Assembly: GCA_023213315.1 (NCBI GenBank)
Contig: JAKCPI010031576.1
Coordinates: 22,720-86,719 of the forward strand
DNA: 64,000 nucleotides
Source of the DNA: Euborellia annulipes
Taxonomy: Eukaryota > Arthropoda > Insecta > Dermaptera > Anisolabididae
Direction of reading: 5' to 3'
Of this stretch, positions 54,531 through 64,000 are shown piece after piece. The notes beneath the pieces are model-generated. The model was not told where the DNA came from, ran no database searches, and was given only the letters and a program-made list of their open reading frames with translations. A program made the position numbers and the translations under genes. Position 1 is the stretch's first letter, and every line of letters begins with the position of its first letter.

Positions 54531-56288
54531 ATCGAAAAAAAGCGGCCATAATTATCTTTTTTTGGGCGGATTTTTACAAAATTAAAACTATACATACAGA
54601 ATCATATGTTCTTCTATACCCTTCAATATTTTCGTATTTTACCGAAAGGGGTTGAAATTACCCCTTGACAAAGTTGAAAAAAAAATTATGATGTGTGAAA
54701 TATAAAGAAAAACATATGTCAAAAAATCAAAAAAAATATGCGTTTTACAAAAATGACATTTATTTTTACAAAAAACATACATGGGGTGAACTACCCCTTA
54801 CTGAAGGGAGCAAAAAAATTTTTTTTTTGATAATTACAAGCAATATGTCTTTATATACATTTTAATGGATGCTGATTCCAAAGATGTCATTTATTTAAAA
54901 AAAACATGCATGGGGTGAACTACCCCTTACTCAAGGTGTTAAAAAAAATTTTGCTTTGATAATTACAAGCAATATGTCTTTATATACATTTTAAAGGTCA
55001 CTCATTATAAAAATGTCATTTATTTTTACAAAATATATAGATGGGGTAAACTACCCCTTACTCAAAGGGTCAAAAAAATTTTTTTTTTGATAATTACAAG
55101 CAATAAGTCTTTATATACATTTTAATGGATTGCTGATTACAAAGATGACTATTTTCTCTTCCCCCAACATTGGGGAAGGGGGGGGGGGGCTCGAGCCCCT
55201 TGGGCCCCTTGGAGTCGGCTTCTATGTCTCTGTCATTATACGTAAATAAAAATTATTTGCTAAAAAATAAATTACTATATTCTAGCCATTAACTTCTGTT
55301 TTATGTTCCTGTTTACCACTGTCTCTCGCTGATTGGCCAGAGACAGAGGAAGTGGAGTCAGTGAGGGAAAATTAAAACTTTAAAATTTTGCCCCAAAGGC
55401 GAGCAATTGCAAAATTTCCAAACAGTGAGCAAGAATAAATTTGATGCATTTGCTCGCTGAAGGCATGTAAGGGGGCCCAGGGGGCTTTACCACTTGTATA
55501 CAAAAATAATATAGTTATTTCAATAATATTAATAAGAATATGAACAAGAAAAGATAAAATTTTCAAATATTGGATATTCCCTTTTAATAGATTATTTTTT
55601 CAAAAGATTACAAAATTTGAGGCCCCCCTTCAAATTTTATGGTCATTCTAATAATAGCCTGATTTTATTTTGTCCGTCAGCCCTTTGTCACGTTTCAATA
55701 TTATCTGTAAAGCAGAGAGAAGTTCATATGGTTTGAGGGAAATCATTTGTTTTTCTGCCGATTTAATTATAAAAAAAATTAATAAAAATTCGGCGGGCAA
55801 ATTCGGGCAAAAAGTTCCGATACGATCATGTTCCACATGTATTCTAGTTTCAGAATCTATTGAATTTGTTAGAAGGCAAGAGGATGCCCATATACTTTTT
55901 TGAAATTGAAAAAAATTTATATTGCTTTTTTTTTACTTACAAAAAAAAATTTATTTAAAAATAAATAACTGAAATACAAGAAAAACAAAAATATTTTCAG
56001 AAAGAAGATTAATTTATCTATGATTCAAAAAAAATTCATTAAAATTGGATTAATATTAATACATGAAAAAAAAATCTGAATATCGACTTAAAACGCAAAG
56101 AAAAGTTAGTAAATTTTCTTGCCCACTTTGGCGCTCTATAACTCTGGTTTGAGTTGGGTAAAAAAAAAATGAATTATTGTCCTGAGGTCCACATATAGTC
56201 TATTATTAGTGTGCAAAACGTTGTTTTTATATTTTGAAGTTCATTTTTTCGAATTATGGCCGCTTTTTTCCTATTTCAGCCCACTGTG
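54517..56288. mobile_element. Transib-like element, CACAGTG ends, TSD CGTCG
   Basis: Left CACAGTGGGCTGAAATCG and right CGxxATTTCAGCCCACTGTG-type terminus form an inverted repeat of about 37 bp (interior GCGGCCATAATT matches AATTATGGCCGC). Both sides carry the 5-bp duplication CGTCG (54512-54516, 56289-56293). CACWRTG termini and GC-rich 5-bp CGNCG-type targets are defining for Transib, the superfamily related to RAG1. 1772 bp without a recognisable transposase. It holds three 130-bp tandem units. Confidence 0.82.
54754..55150. repeat. Tandem repeat, 130-bp unit, three copies
   Basis: Anchors GTCATTTATT at about 54755 (GACATTTATT), 54886 and 55015, each followed by GGGGTGAACTACCCCTTACT or close variants and AATTACAAGCAATATGTCTT. 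Inside the Transib-like element. Confidence 0.8.
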
Positions 56289-56742
56289 CGTCGTTGTATA
56301 TAAAATGCACGTAACGGTTAGTTCACTTAAGTCTGAGTAAGGGCATAGAACTTAAAAACTACTGCAGAATAAGCAGTCGAAACGTTGTATAGTATCGCAT
56401 TAACTTTACCTATAAAACTTACGGTTGGTTGGCAAATGTAAATTTCCTTAACAGTAATCAAAAAACCGATAAAAAAAAATTATATTTCCTAATAATGAGA
56501 AAAAAAGTATTTTCATTTTTTAATATAAAATTGTATAAAAACACTGGTGTAAGTGGAGAGGCCACCTGGGAATTTTTATTCTAATTAAACAGATAAAAGA
56601 TTTCATAATTAAATATAGGCAAGATGAACAAATTTAATATCCGTCTATTGCGGGCCAAACCATATAAGCCACCGTTTTTAATTAAACAATTATAAATAAA
56701 CATAAATCTAAGAGAATTTAATATTCGGAATTAAATTTTCAG

Positions 56743-56850
56743 GGTGGGCATATAAAAATTCACCTGAATTCAGATATGCCTGTTCAAGTGGATGGAGAAC
56801 CCTGGGTTCAAAGCCCTGGCGATGTCGTAGTATTGAAATCTGCCCTTAAG
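56743..56850 (+). CDS. DGKQ: DGK theta exon, C-terminal part
   Basis: Encodes about residues 541-576: GGHIKIHLNSDMPVQVDGEP followed by WVQSPGDVVVLKSALK. The VQVDGEPW block closes the accessory domain in this family. It ends cleanly at a codon boundary before GTAATC, a usable donor. Reading through instead adds Val-Ile-Ile-Ser and a TAA stop at 56863. Theta-type proteins normally continue with a short basic tail, so a further exon is expected, but none was recognised before 64000. Confidence 0.92.
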
Positions 56851-58450
56851 GTAATCATTAGTTAACTTATTTTATAATTATAAATCTCTTTCTTTTATAT
56901 GGACAAGTAAATAAAAATTTCAACTCTCCTAAATCATTAAATAAATAAAATATAAAAATTATTTTTTTTCATCACAAAAAATTACTTTTTTTAAATTCTA
57001 AAAAAGACCTCCAAAAAACTAAAAAACTATTATTTAATAAATAACTAGTATTTTTCAAAATTGTGAACTAATTTATTTGATTTAAATTCATAAAATGATT
57101 AAAATTACATTTTAATTGATTGAATTACTTGTCTATATTTTAATATTTCTTACATATTATAATACATCTAAAAATCTCTTTAATATTATTAATCATCTAT
57201 CTAAATATCATTAACTTTAATTATTTTTGATGACATTTTGCATTCATCTTTTTTCTCTAAAATTTATTTTTATTTATTATTTTAATTGTAGAAAATTTGT
57301 TCCTAGTAAGAAAATTATTTAGTTGAAAAATGTATTAATTAAATTTATAATTTTCTTTTGCTTTAAATTCTTTTATTTAATGAATTAATATATTTAGTAT
57401 ATATATCATCCTTTTATAATATATTTATTAATATTTCATAAAACTTCTATCGTATCATGTTTGTCCTTTGATTTGATTTTTTTTTTCTTTCACTTCTTTG
57501 AATGGGTAAATTGAAAACAAAAACAAAAAAAATAAAACACAACTTACTAAAGGAATGCAACTCTCTATTAATATTTTATTATCCTAATTTTTCAAGAAAC
57601 TAGTTGATTAAAAATTATTTTGAAATCTGTTTTAAGGAGTATTTATCGTGTTTAATTTTTGAGAGATTTTTCAATTAAATATATAGACCGGTCAAATGGG
57701 GAGTGCGATGGGCGCAATTCCTTAGGGCTCTTCCCAAGGACCCCACCCCTTTTCTATAGAAACAGGGAAAATGGAAAAAAAGGGGCTGGCACCTACCAGA
57801 ATAAAGGTAAGATGAATTTCTGATGAGGCGTCTCCCGAAATAGATGAAAAAGAAATTAAATTTATCAAAATTTTAAATATTTTTTTGAGTAAATAATATT
57901 ATTCCTCCAAATCTCGTACTATAGAAGACCGGCGAGGGTTGTAGAAATGTTTATAATATCTACAGAAACGTAGCCCGTTTGGAGGGTAAAAACAATTTTT
58001 TTCTTTTATGGTCTTTAGAGTGATTTTTCTTTTTTTGAAGTGATTTATTATAATTTCGTTTAAAATTTGTGTTGATTTTTTTTAAATTTGGAGATCAGGT
58101 CCCTTCCCTTGATATCCCTTTCCTCTACTGGGAAACCCAGTAATTCCTTTTTACTAGCTTTTCTGGGGTTCTTTTAATAATAACAGTAACTAAACTACAA
58201 TAACTAAACCCCACACTGTGATAATAATAAAAATAATAATAGATTTAAATTATTTCTACCAGATAGAAAAACCAAAATTGCAAAGACCAAATTTTTCAGC
58301 TAAGGATTTCTTTTTTTTCAACCACAATATTTAACGCTCTTCCTGGGATGATTTCACTAAATAAAAGTGCAAACTTTTGGACCTACCTCTAAAATTCCGT
58401 TGATGGAAGGTTGGATCAGACGACAAATGTCATACACCTCTTCGCAGGGG
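56851..58450. other. Intron or 3' region, nothing recognised
   Basis: Very AT-rich to about 57660, then mixed sequence with GGACCCCACCCCTTTTCTAT near 57740. No exon of the kinase, ORF, TIR or tRNA-like motif could be supported. Confidence 0.5.
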
Positions 58451-58479
58451 CGGATTAATGCAATGTTGTCGGGGGCTGT

Positions 58480-58575
58480 TTTTTTTTTTATTTTCGGCAC
58501 CTATGCCCATTTAGACCCCTTCCCTATTTATTTAAATTGATTGGTAACAAATTCAATTGAAATTAAAGAGCGGAA
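58480..58575 (-). mobile_element. SINE tail fragment (second tRNA family)
   Basis: The minus strand has the body block with GGGTCTAAATGGGC and GTGCCGAAAATAAAAAAAAA, similar to the 3' half of the SINE at 12798-12977. Head absent. Confidence 0.55.
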
Positions 58576-59446
58576 AAAAGTCTTTAGGCTTTTGTGAATT
58601 TTGAGATTTTCCAGATTTTCTTAGATATCTTCACTGATCTCACAAAACGAATCGTTTTTTTGAGATTTCCAAAAAAGACTTTTGCGACATTTTTGGCGAT
58701 TTTTTGCCTCTCAGAAACTTTTTTTTGAAAAAAGCGACTTTTATGACCGACTTTTTTTAAATTTTTATTATAATATGCTTTTTTTAATTTTGCATTTTTG
58801 GCTAATAAGGCCATTTAGTGTTCGTTTGTTTTTTACTTTCTCTTACCTATATTTATATGTTAATATATATATATATATATATATATGGGGCATTCCACGC
58901 CAACTCGACCACTTTTGAACCCGACCATTTTTGATTTGGCTGAAACTTTGTCATCTTTTTATACCCTATTGAAAACATGTCTGAGAATTTTTTCAAATTT
59001 TTTTGACCCAGCCAAAAAAAAAGTTATAGCATTTTCAAAAAACATCGACTTTTTTTAAATGACTGTAAACCTAACAAAAATTAACTTATCAGGACGTTTT
59101 TTTTTTTTTTTCGTCTTTAAATGTACTTTTCAGAAATAAATATGTCAAAATTTTACAGATTCATCTTGAACGTTTTTTTTTTTATGACATTTTCGGAAAA
59201 AAACAAAAATTTCGAGATGAATGACACTTTTCTTTTTTTTTTTTTATAAAAAACTTTGATTTTTTCTACAATTGTTCTGAAATTTTCAGAGTGGGATTAT
59301 TTCGCATTCTATTTTTTTTTTTTTTTTTTTTCAATTGAAAATTTTTTTTTTCTCAGCTTATTTATCATGACGGTGCTCTTAAATTAATTCTTCTAGAATT
59401 GACGGAGATTATAGAAAATTGAATAAAAATAATAATAATAATAGTT

Positions 59447-60490
59447 GAAGCTGTTGGTCGATTCCCGTCCCAAGCGAGAAAAATTTATTTCATTTGAATT
59501 GACTGCAAATCATTTGAAATAAATATTGTTGGGGTCTAAATGGCCTTTGATGCAGTTGCGTAACTAGGTAGGGGCAAAGGGGGGCGCTCGCCCCCTCCGC
59601 CATAGGCCCATCAAGCCTTTGGCGCCCTTCGACATCGACATAGGCGCCGTAGGGCATCTAAGATATAGCCCAGGAACGGTGATTTTATCATATTCTTTTC
59701 ATAGATTGTCCAAAAAATTGATTTTTTTTTTAATTATATTAAAACTTACACAATCGGCGCCCTAGTTGAGCTTCGTCCCCTCCGCCCTTAAGGGGCTACG
59801 CGAGCGAAGTGGTTACGCATGTTTTTCCAGCTAAGATGGCGTTGTGAGTCATTAAAAGTATGCCTAAATATCAAGTAATTCAAAAATTTGCCAGGAGATC
59901 TCAAAATGGTAGCTAATAATATTTAATGCATTTGGTTGATTTTCATTGATCTTTTAACAATAAATACTTTATAAATGTTATTATAATATAAAAACATTTA
60001 TAATATATTATATTATATATCTTTTATAAAAGCATAAAAATATATAAATATAGGCCAGATATAGGCCAAAAGGGGATCAGCTGTTAGACTAGCCTGCCAT
60101 CTATTGCAAGAATGCTGAACTAATTTGACAGTTGAATTTTAAATAAATCATCTAAGCTTATTTTAAAAATTTCTTAATTAATATGTGATTAATAATAATA
60201 ATAAATTCATTTTTAAATTTAAAAAAATTAAATATTATTGGGACAGATTGTTTTTTTGTATTTGCTTGATAACAAAAAAATTAATTACAATAATTTTTTA
60301 ATAGGTCATTTAAAAAATTATAGCTCGATGTCCCAATAATCTGTTAAGAATTTAATTCATTAAAAAAAAAAACAGCATTGAAAAATTTTTAATAATAGTC
60401 TAGTTTTTTTTAAAGTACGTTTAGACGTCGCTCGTGAACCCCCTTAAAGGCTAGTTACGCCGCTGCTTAGATGCCGAAAAAGACTTTAAA
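59447..60490 (+). mobile_element. SINE (second family) split by a hAT MITE
   Basis: TCGATTCCCGTCCCAAGCGA (B box onward), CATTTGAAATAAATATTG, GGGGTCTAAATGGCC, then after the MITE TTAGATGCCGAAAAAGACTT and an A-run. Closely matches 12798-12977; the A-box half is missing. Confidence 0.8.
59553..60465. mobile_element. hAT-type element, 913 bp, near-perfect TSD
   Basis: CAGTTGCGTAACTAGG / GGCTAGTTACGCCGCTG; flanks CTTTGATG and CTTAGATG (7 of 8). The left third is the same family as 21973-22231; the rest is AT-rich with no ORF. Confidence 0.8.
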
Positions 60491-61194
60491 AAAAGTAAAA
60501 TAAAATTAAAAAACATTGTTTTATGAAACCACGATGCAAGTGAAACTTTTTTCGAATCGTAGTCGTTTAACTGAAAATTTTCGGAAAATTATTCAATTAA
60601 GGGTATTAAAATTGCGTTTTTAATCTTAATAAATGGAAAATGAGGATTGATAATGGGAAATCAATAGACGCATGTTAAAAAAATGAGAACAATATTTAAT
60701 TAGCAATTGAAGATTTGAATAATTTTAAATTATTTAAAAAATTATATTTTATCAATTTAAAAATTGAATAATTAAATCTCACAATTATTTTTTATAATTC
60801 GTCATATATATTAAATTTCAACTATCTATTTTTGTCGTCACGGCTTATGACGTCATGGTTTGTAGCGTCACGGCTTGTAACATGCTGATAGAAGAGCGAA
60901 AAAATTTGAGAGGATCAGATAAAAGTTTCACTTTAAAAATAAAATTTTATTTTTTCTATTGTTTAAATAATTTACATGTTCTTGATTTAGTAGAATTTGA
61001 ATAATCTTTTACAATAAGACAATCAAAAACAAACAGAATGCACTTTTTGAGTACCGATGATAGGTTTAGTTTTTGAAAATGGGATTTCTAAGCTATTACA
61101 TGCCGCTTCATATTCTTCAGTAGTTGAATACACAACTAATTTCTGAATTTTTTCAATATAAATGGAATTTTCTCGATTTTCATCACCTCTAACA

Positions 61195-61227
<33 letters not shown>

Positions 61228-61798
61228 TTTCTTCAATTTTCTAGAATCTCGGTCAATCCTGGAAGAATTTAAGTACACCATCATGATAAAAAAGGGGAGA
61301 AATTTTTTTTTTTTTTTTTTTCAATTAAAAAAAAAAAAATAAAAAATAGAATGCGAAATAATCCCACTCTGAAAATTTCAGACCATTTGCAGAAAAAATC
61401 AAAGTTTTTTATAAAAAAAAAAAATAAATAAAAAAAAAAGTGTCATTCATCCCGAAATTTTTGCTTTTTTCCGATAGGCCTAATGTCAAAAAAAAAACGT
61501 TCAAGATGAATCTGTAAAATTTTGTCATAGACCCTCTATTTATTTCTGAAAAGTACATTTAAAAAAAAAAAAACTTCCCGTTAAGTTAATTTTTGACAGT
61601 TTATTATTATTTAAAAAAAAGTCGATGTTTTTTGAAAATGATATAACTTTTTTTTGGCTGGGTCGAAAAATCTTAAAAAATTCTCAGACAGGTTTTCAAT
61701 AGGGTATAAAAATATGAGAAAGTATCAGCCATATAAAAAATGGTCGGATTCAAAAGTGGTCGAGTTGGCGTGGAATGGCCCATATATATACCTAGCAT

Positions 61799-62212
61799 CA
61801 GGGGCGTATATAAGGGGGGGCCGAGGGGCCGAGGGGGCCCCGCCCCCCTGAAATTTCCTAAATGCATATAGCCCTATAGGGATATAGAGACAATAATGGG
61901 TCTCGCCCCCCCCCCCCCCGAAATGATTGCTCGGTCCCGCAGCATGAAAAACCCAGGTTCCGAAAAAGAGTGAAATGTTCTGCGAACGGCACATGAAAAA
62001 AATTTAGGTTCCGCGGGTGGAAAAAATTTTGCCTCTCTAAAAAAAAGGTAAAATACTTTTACTGCCGGGAAAATTTTTGGTTCCGCGAAATGGCACATGA
62101 AAAAAATTTTGGTTCCGCGAAATCAAAATTTTGGTTTCGCGAAAAACGAAATTTTTCGCAGAAAAATTTTTGAGAACAGGCCCCCCGAAAAAAATTCCTA
62201 TATACGCCCCTG
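61799..62212. mobile_element. hAT-type MITE, CAGGGGCGTATATA ends
   Basis: CAGGGGCGTATATA / TATATACGCCCCTG perfect TIR; flanks CCTAGCAT and CCTGGTAT (6 of 8). 414 bp, same family as 30433-30659 and 36667-37080, with repeats of TTGGTTCCGCG. Confidence 0.8.
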
Positions 62213-62225
62213 CCTGGTATATATA

Positions 62226-62620
62226 TATATATAGAGAGAGAGAGAAAGTATTCGATTCATGTCAAAAATTCGATGTCGAGATTTTGATGGATCTTCACGT
62301 TTTGAGGTCCCCTGAATCCAAAAAAGTGCTTTTCGCGACATGGTCCGTCTGTCTTTCTGTGTGTGAACAAAATAACTCAACAACAAAAAGATCTAGGATG
62401 TTGAAATTTTATATTTAAGTTAGGCACCCACCTGGCATGTGACACTAAGCTTTTAAACAAAATCGACCAAAAAGTACTAGCACTTTACTGATACACTTTT
62501 TCACTTTTTTTCAATTTTCTCAAAATTCGCTCCAACGATTTTGATTAAAATTCAAAAATCAATTATTTTTTAGATGCTCTTTAAATTGTATATTCTCATT
62601 TTGCCATTGACATCTTCTGA
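62226..62620 (+). repeat. Dispersed repeat family A
   Basis: GAGAGAGAGAAAGTATTCGA, CGAGATTTTGATGGATCTTC, GGCACCCACCTGGCATGTGA and GCTCCAACGATTTTGATTAA. Colinear with 31266-31678. Confidence 0.7.
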
Positions 62621-62799
62621 ACAGTGGCGTAGCGAGGGGGGGGCAAGGGGGGTCACGATGCCCCGGCGCCACTCACAAAGGGGCGCCAAATGGTCCGAAA
62701 AACAAAAAACTGCTGGATAATTTTTATTTTTATTATAATTGATTTCAGGAAAATATATTTTAAATGTAGTGCCAGTAAATATAATTTAATATAATTTAT

Positions 62800-63020
62800 G
62801 CCGAAAAAAAAGTCGACGAAATAAACTCGCCGAAAAAAACGCACCGAAAATTTTCTAGCCGAAAGCAAAATCTCGTCGAAAAAAAATCGCCAAAAAGAAA
62901 AACTCCTCGAAAATTTTCTCGCCGAAAACAAACTTGCTGAAAATTTTTTCGCCGAAAACAAAGTCGACGAAAAAAAATCTCGCCGAAAAAAAATGGCCGA
63001 AAATCCGAAAAGTTCCAAAA
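62800..63020. repeat. GCCGAAAA minisatellite
   Basis: Irregular array of TCGCCGAAAAAAA, TCGACGAAAA and AATTTTCTCGCCGAAAAC-type units of about 20 bp. It produces Phe/Ser-rich chance frames on the minus strand. Confidence 0.7.
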
Positions 63021-63029
63021 TAAAATATT

Positions 63030-63122
63030 TTAAAAAATCTGGTGTGACTGTCGCACAGCAGACAACTTTCTCTTACCAAAGGTACTGTACTGTGCTTGTC
63101 ACACCAGATTTTTTGTGTCGAC
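63030..63122. repeat. Double hairpin repeat, family L (copy 2)
   Basis: AAAAAATCTGGTGTGAC pairs with GTCACACCAGATTTTTT; inside ACAACTTTCTCTTACC. Second full copy of 12306-12417. Confidence 0.65.
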
Positions 63123-63124
63123 AT

Positions 63125-63510
63125 ACCTATATATAGTTTCCGTCGATATTAGAAGATGTAATGAAATTTATAAGTATGGGAAAATATCTATTTATATTTT
63201 GATACCCTGACTTCTATCTTTCCTATGAAGTACAAGAATAAAGTGATCTTCATAAGATTTCAAAAGCAAAATGAGAATATACATTTTAAAGAGCATCTAA
63301 AAAAATAGTTGATTTATGAATTTTCAAAAAATCCTTGGAGCGAATTTTGAGAAAATCGAAAAAAAAAAAACTGAAAAAAAGTACACCATAAAGTAGTAGT
63401 ACTTTTTGGCCGATTTTGTTTAAAAGCTTATTTATACGAGTGAGGAAGGTGGCTAACTTAAATATAAAATTTCAACCTCCTAGCTCATTTCCTTCATGCT
63501 AAAAATCGTT
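63125..63510 (-). repeat. Dispersed repeat family A, inverse copy
   Basis: Inverse of 62226-62620: ATGAGAATATACATTTTAAA, GGAGCGAATTTTGAGAAAAT and TACTTTTTGGCCGATTTTGT. Together the two copies could pair over about 380 bases. Confidence 0.65.
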
Positions 63511-64000
63511 ACTAGCCCAGTCAAATTAGGTGAAAATAAGGGTCAACCTCGGAATGAAAGATAATAAGCTGAATTTATGTATGGACCTTTATTTTGGCAT
63601 TCTAAATGATGTCTCAAAAGTCATATGATCACGTGTCCGCGTCACGCAGTATTCAAGGTCCAAGGTCACGAAAATCAGTTTTTCGAGAATATCTCGTTTC
63701 CTATACCTTATATGATATTTGGACCTATTATAAAAGTTGTAGAGTATAAAATTCTCTACAATTTATATCTGAACATTTTTATACGATATAACCGTTTTTG
63801 ACGTAGAGCGTAAAAAGCTGCGCAGCGCCAAGCCTTTTGTCAGGTTACAAATGATGCTGGAAGATGGTGGGTAGGACCATTATTTTAACTTACATAAGAC
63901 CGACTTAGTCTGGGAAAACGGAATGAAAAGACATTGAATTATGACACAGAATTAATTATTCACAAATTTGTTATAAAAAAAAGACTTCTTCTTTCTTCAA
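63511..64000. other. Nothing recognised
   Basis: Phrases such as CCAAGGTCACGAAAATCAGT and GTAGAGTATAAAATTCTCTACA (a small hairpin) are present, but no ORF, TIR or kinase exon is supported up to the window edge. Confidence 0.5.

Larger units (their letters stand above)
58888..61781. mobile_element. Long-TIR element (about 500-bp arms) with nested insertions
   Basis: Left arm 58888-59400 and right arm about 61240-61781 are inverted copies, from GGGGCATTCCACGCCAACTC at the left and its inverse GAGTTGGCGTGGAATGGCCC at the right, inward through GTGGGATTATTTCGCATTCT. Outer flanks are (TA)n. The middle holds a SINE (59447-59552 plus 60466-60490) interrupted by a hAT MITE. No transposase; superfamily unclear. 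Confidence 0.75.

Noticed and set aside
57286..57308. Possible terminal micro-exon of the kinase (AAA ATT TGT TCC TAG) after a T-rich acceptor
   Set aside because: In frame with the last exon, but it gives only four residues and does not resemble known theta tails; too weak to call.
62653..63124. Phe/Ser-rich minus-strand ORFs with FGEKIF repeats
   Set aside because: Products of the GCCGAAAA minisatellite, not a gene.

Overview
The window is nuclear DNA from an invertebrate animal, most likely an arthropod. The clues are AT-rich sequence, GT-AG introns up to 24 kb, tRNA-derived SINEs, CR1/Jockey-type LINEs, and swarms of non-autonomous DNA transposons. The exact taxon cannot be read from the sequence. 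There is no sign of bacterial or viral origin.

One host gene runs through nearly the whole window on the + strand: a type V (theta) diacylglycerol kinase. Eleven consecutive coding exons (2593-2725, 8162-8355, 32682-32894, 33028-33162, 36053-36227, 46129-46277, 48008-48184, 50796-50925, 51007-51162, 51540-51696, 56743-56850) join in frame with consistent phases to about 575 codons. They cover the stretch before the Ras-associating domain, that domain, the linker, the catalytic domain (GGDGT) and the accessory domain. The 5' exons (C1 domains, start codon, promoter) lie upstream of the window. The last few C-terminal codons were not found.

Everything else is intron packed with mobile DNA, often nested. 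At least 19 hAT-type MITEs have CAGxGGCG or TAGxG termini, 13 of them with perfect 8-bp target duplications. There are also Tc1/mariner/pogo-type elements, a Harbinger-type element with TTA duplications, a piggyBac element with TTAA ends built as a fold-back, and a Transib-like element whose ends begin with the RSS-like heptamer CACAGTG and are flanked by CGTCG. Retroelements include a Ty3/gypsy LTR element (14413-19909) that sits inside a 323-bp tandem repeat and has itself been invaded by a SINE, a fold-back element and a LINE fragment. Several other truncated LINEs and three kinds of tRNA-headed SINE are present.

Layout: 1-2047 long-TIR element with a nested hAT; 2593-8355 two DGK exons with pogo-like and other TIR elements between; 8356-32681 a 24-kb intron with the LTR element, LINEs, piggyBac element, GT microsatellite and hAT relics; 32682-36227 three DGK exons with a Harbinger-type insertion; 36228-46128 a 9.9-kb intron of LINE remnants and hATs; 46129-51696 five DGK exons; 51697-56742 intron with hATs and the Transib-like element; 56743-56850 last recognised exon; 56851-64000 a long-TIR element and repeats. 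No other host gene, functional tRNA, rRNA or CRISPR array was found.
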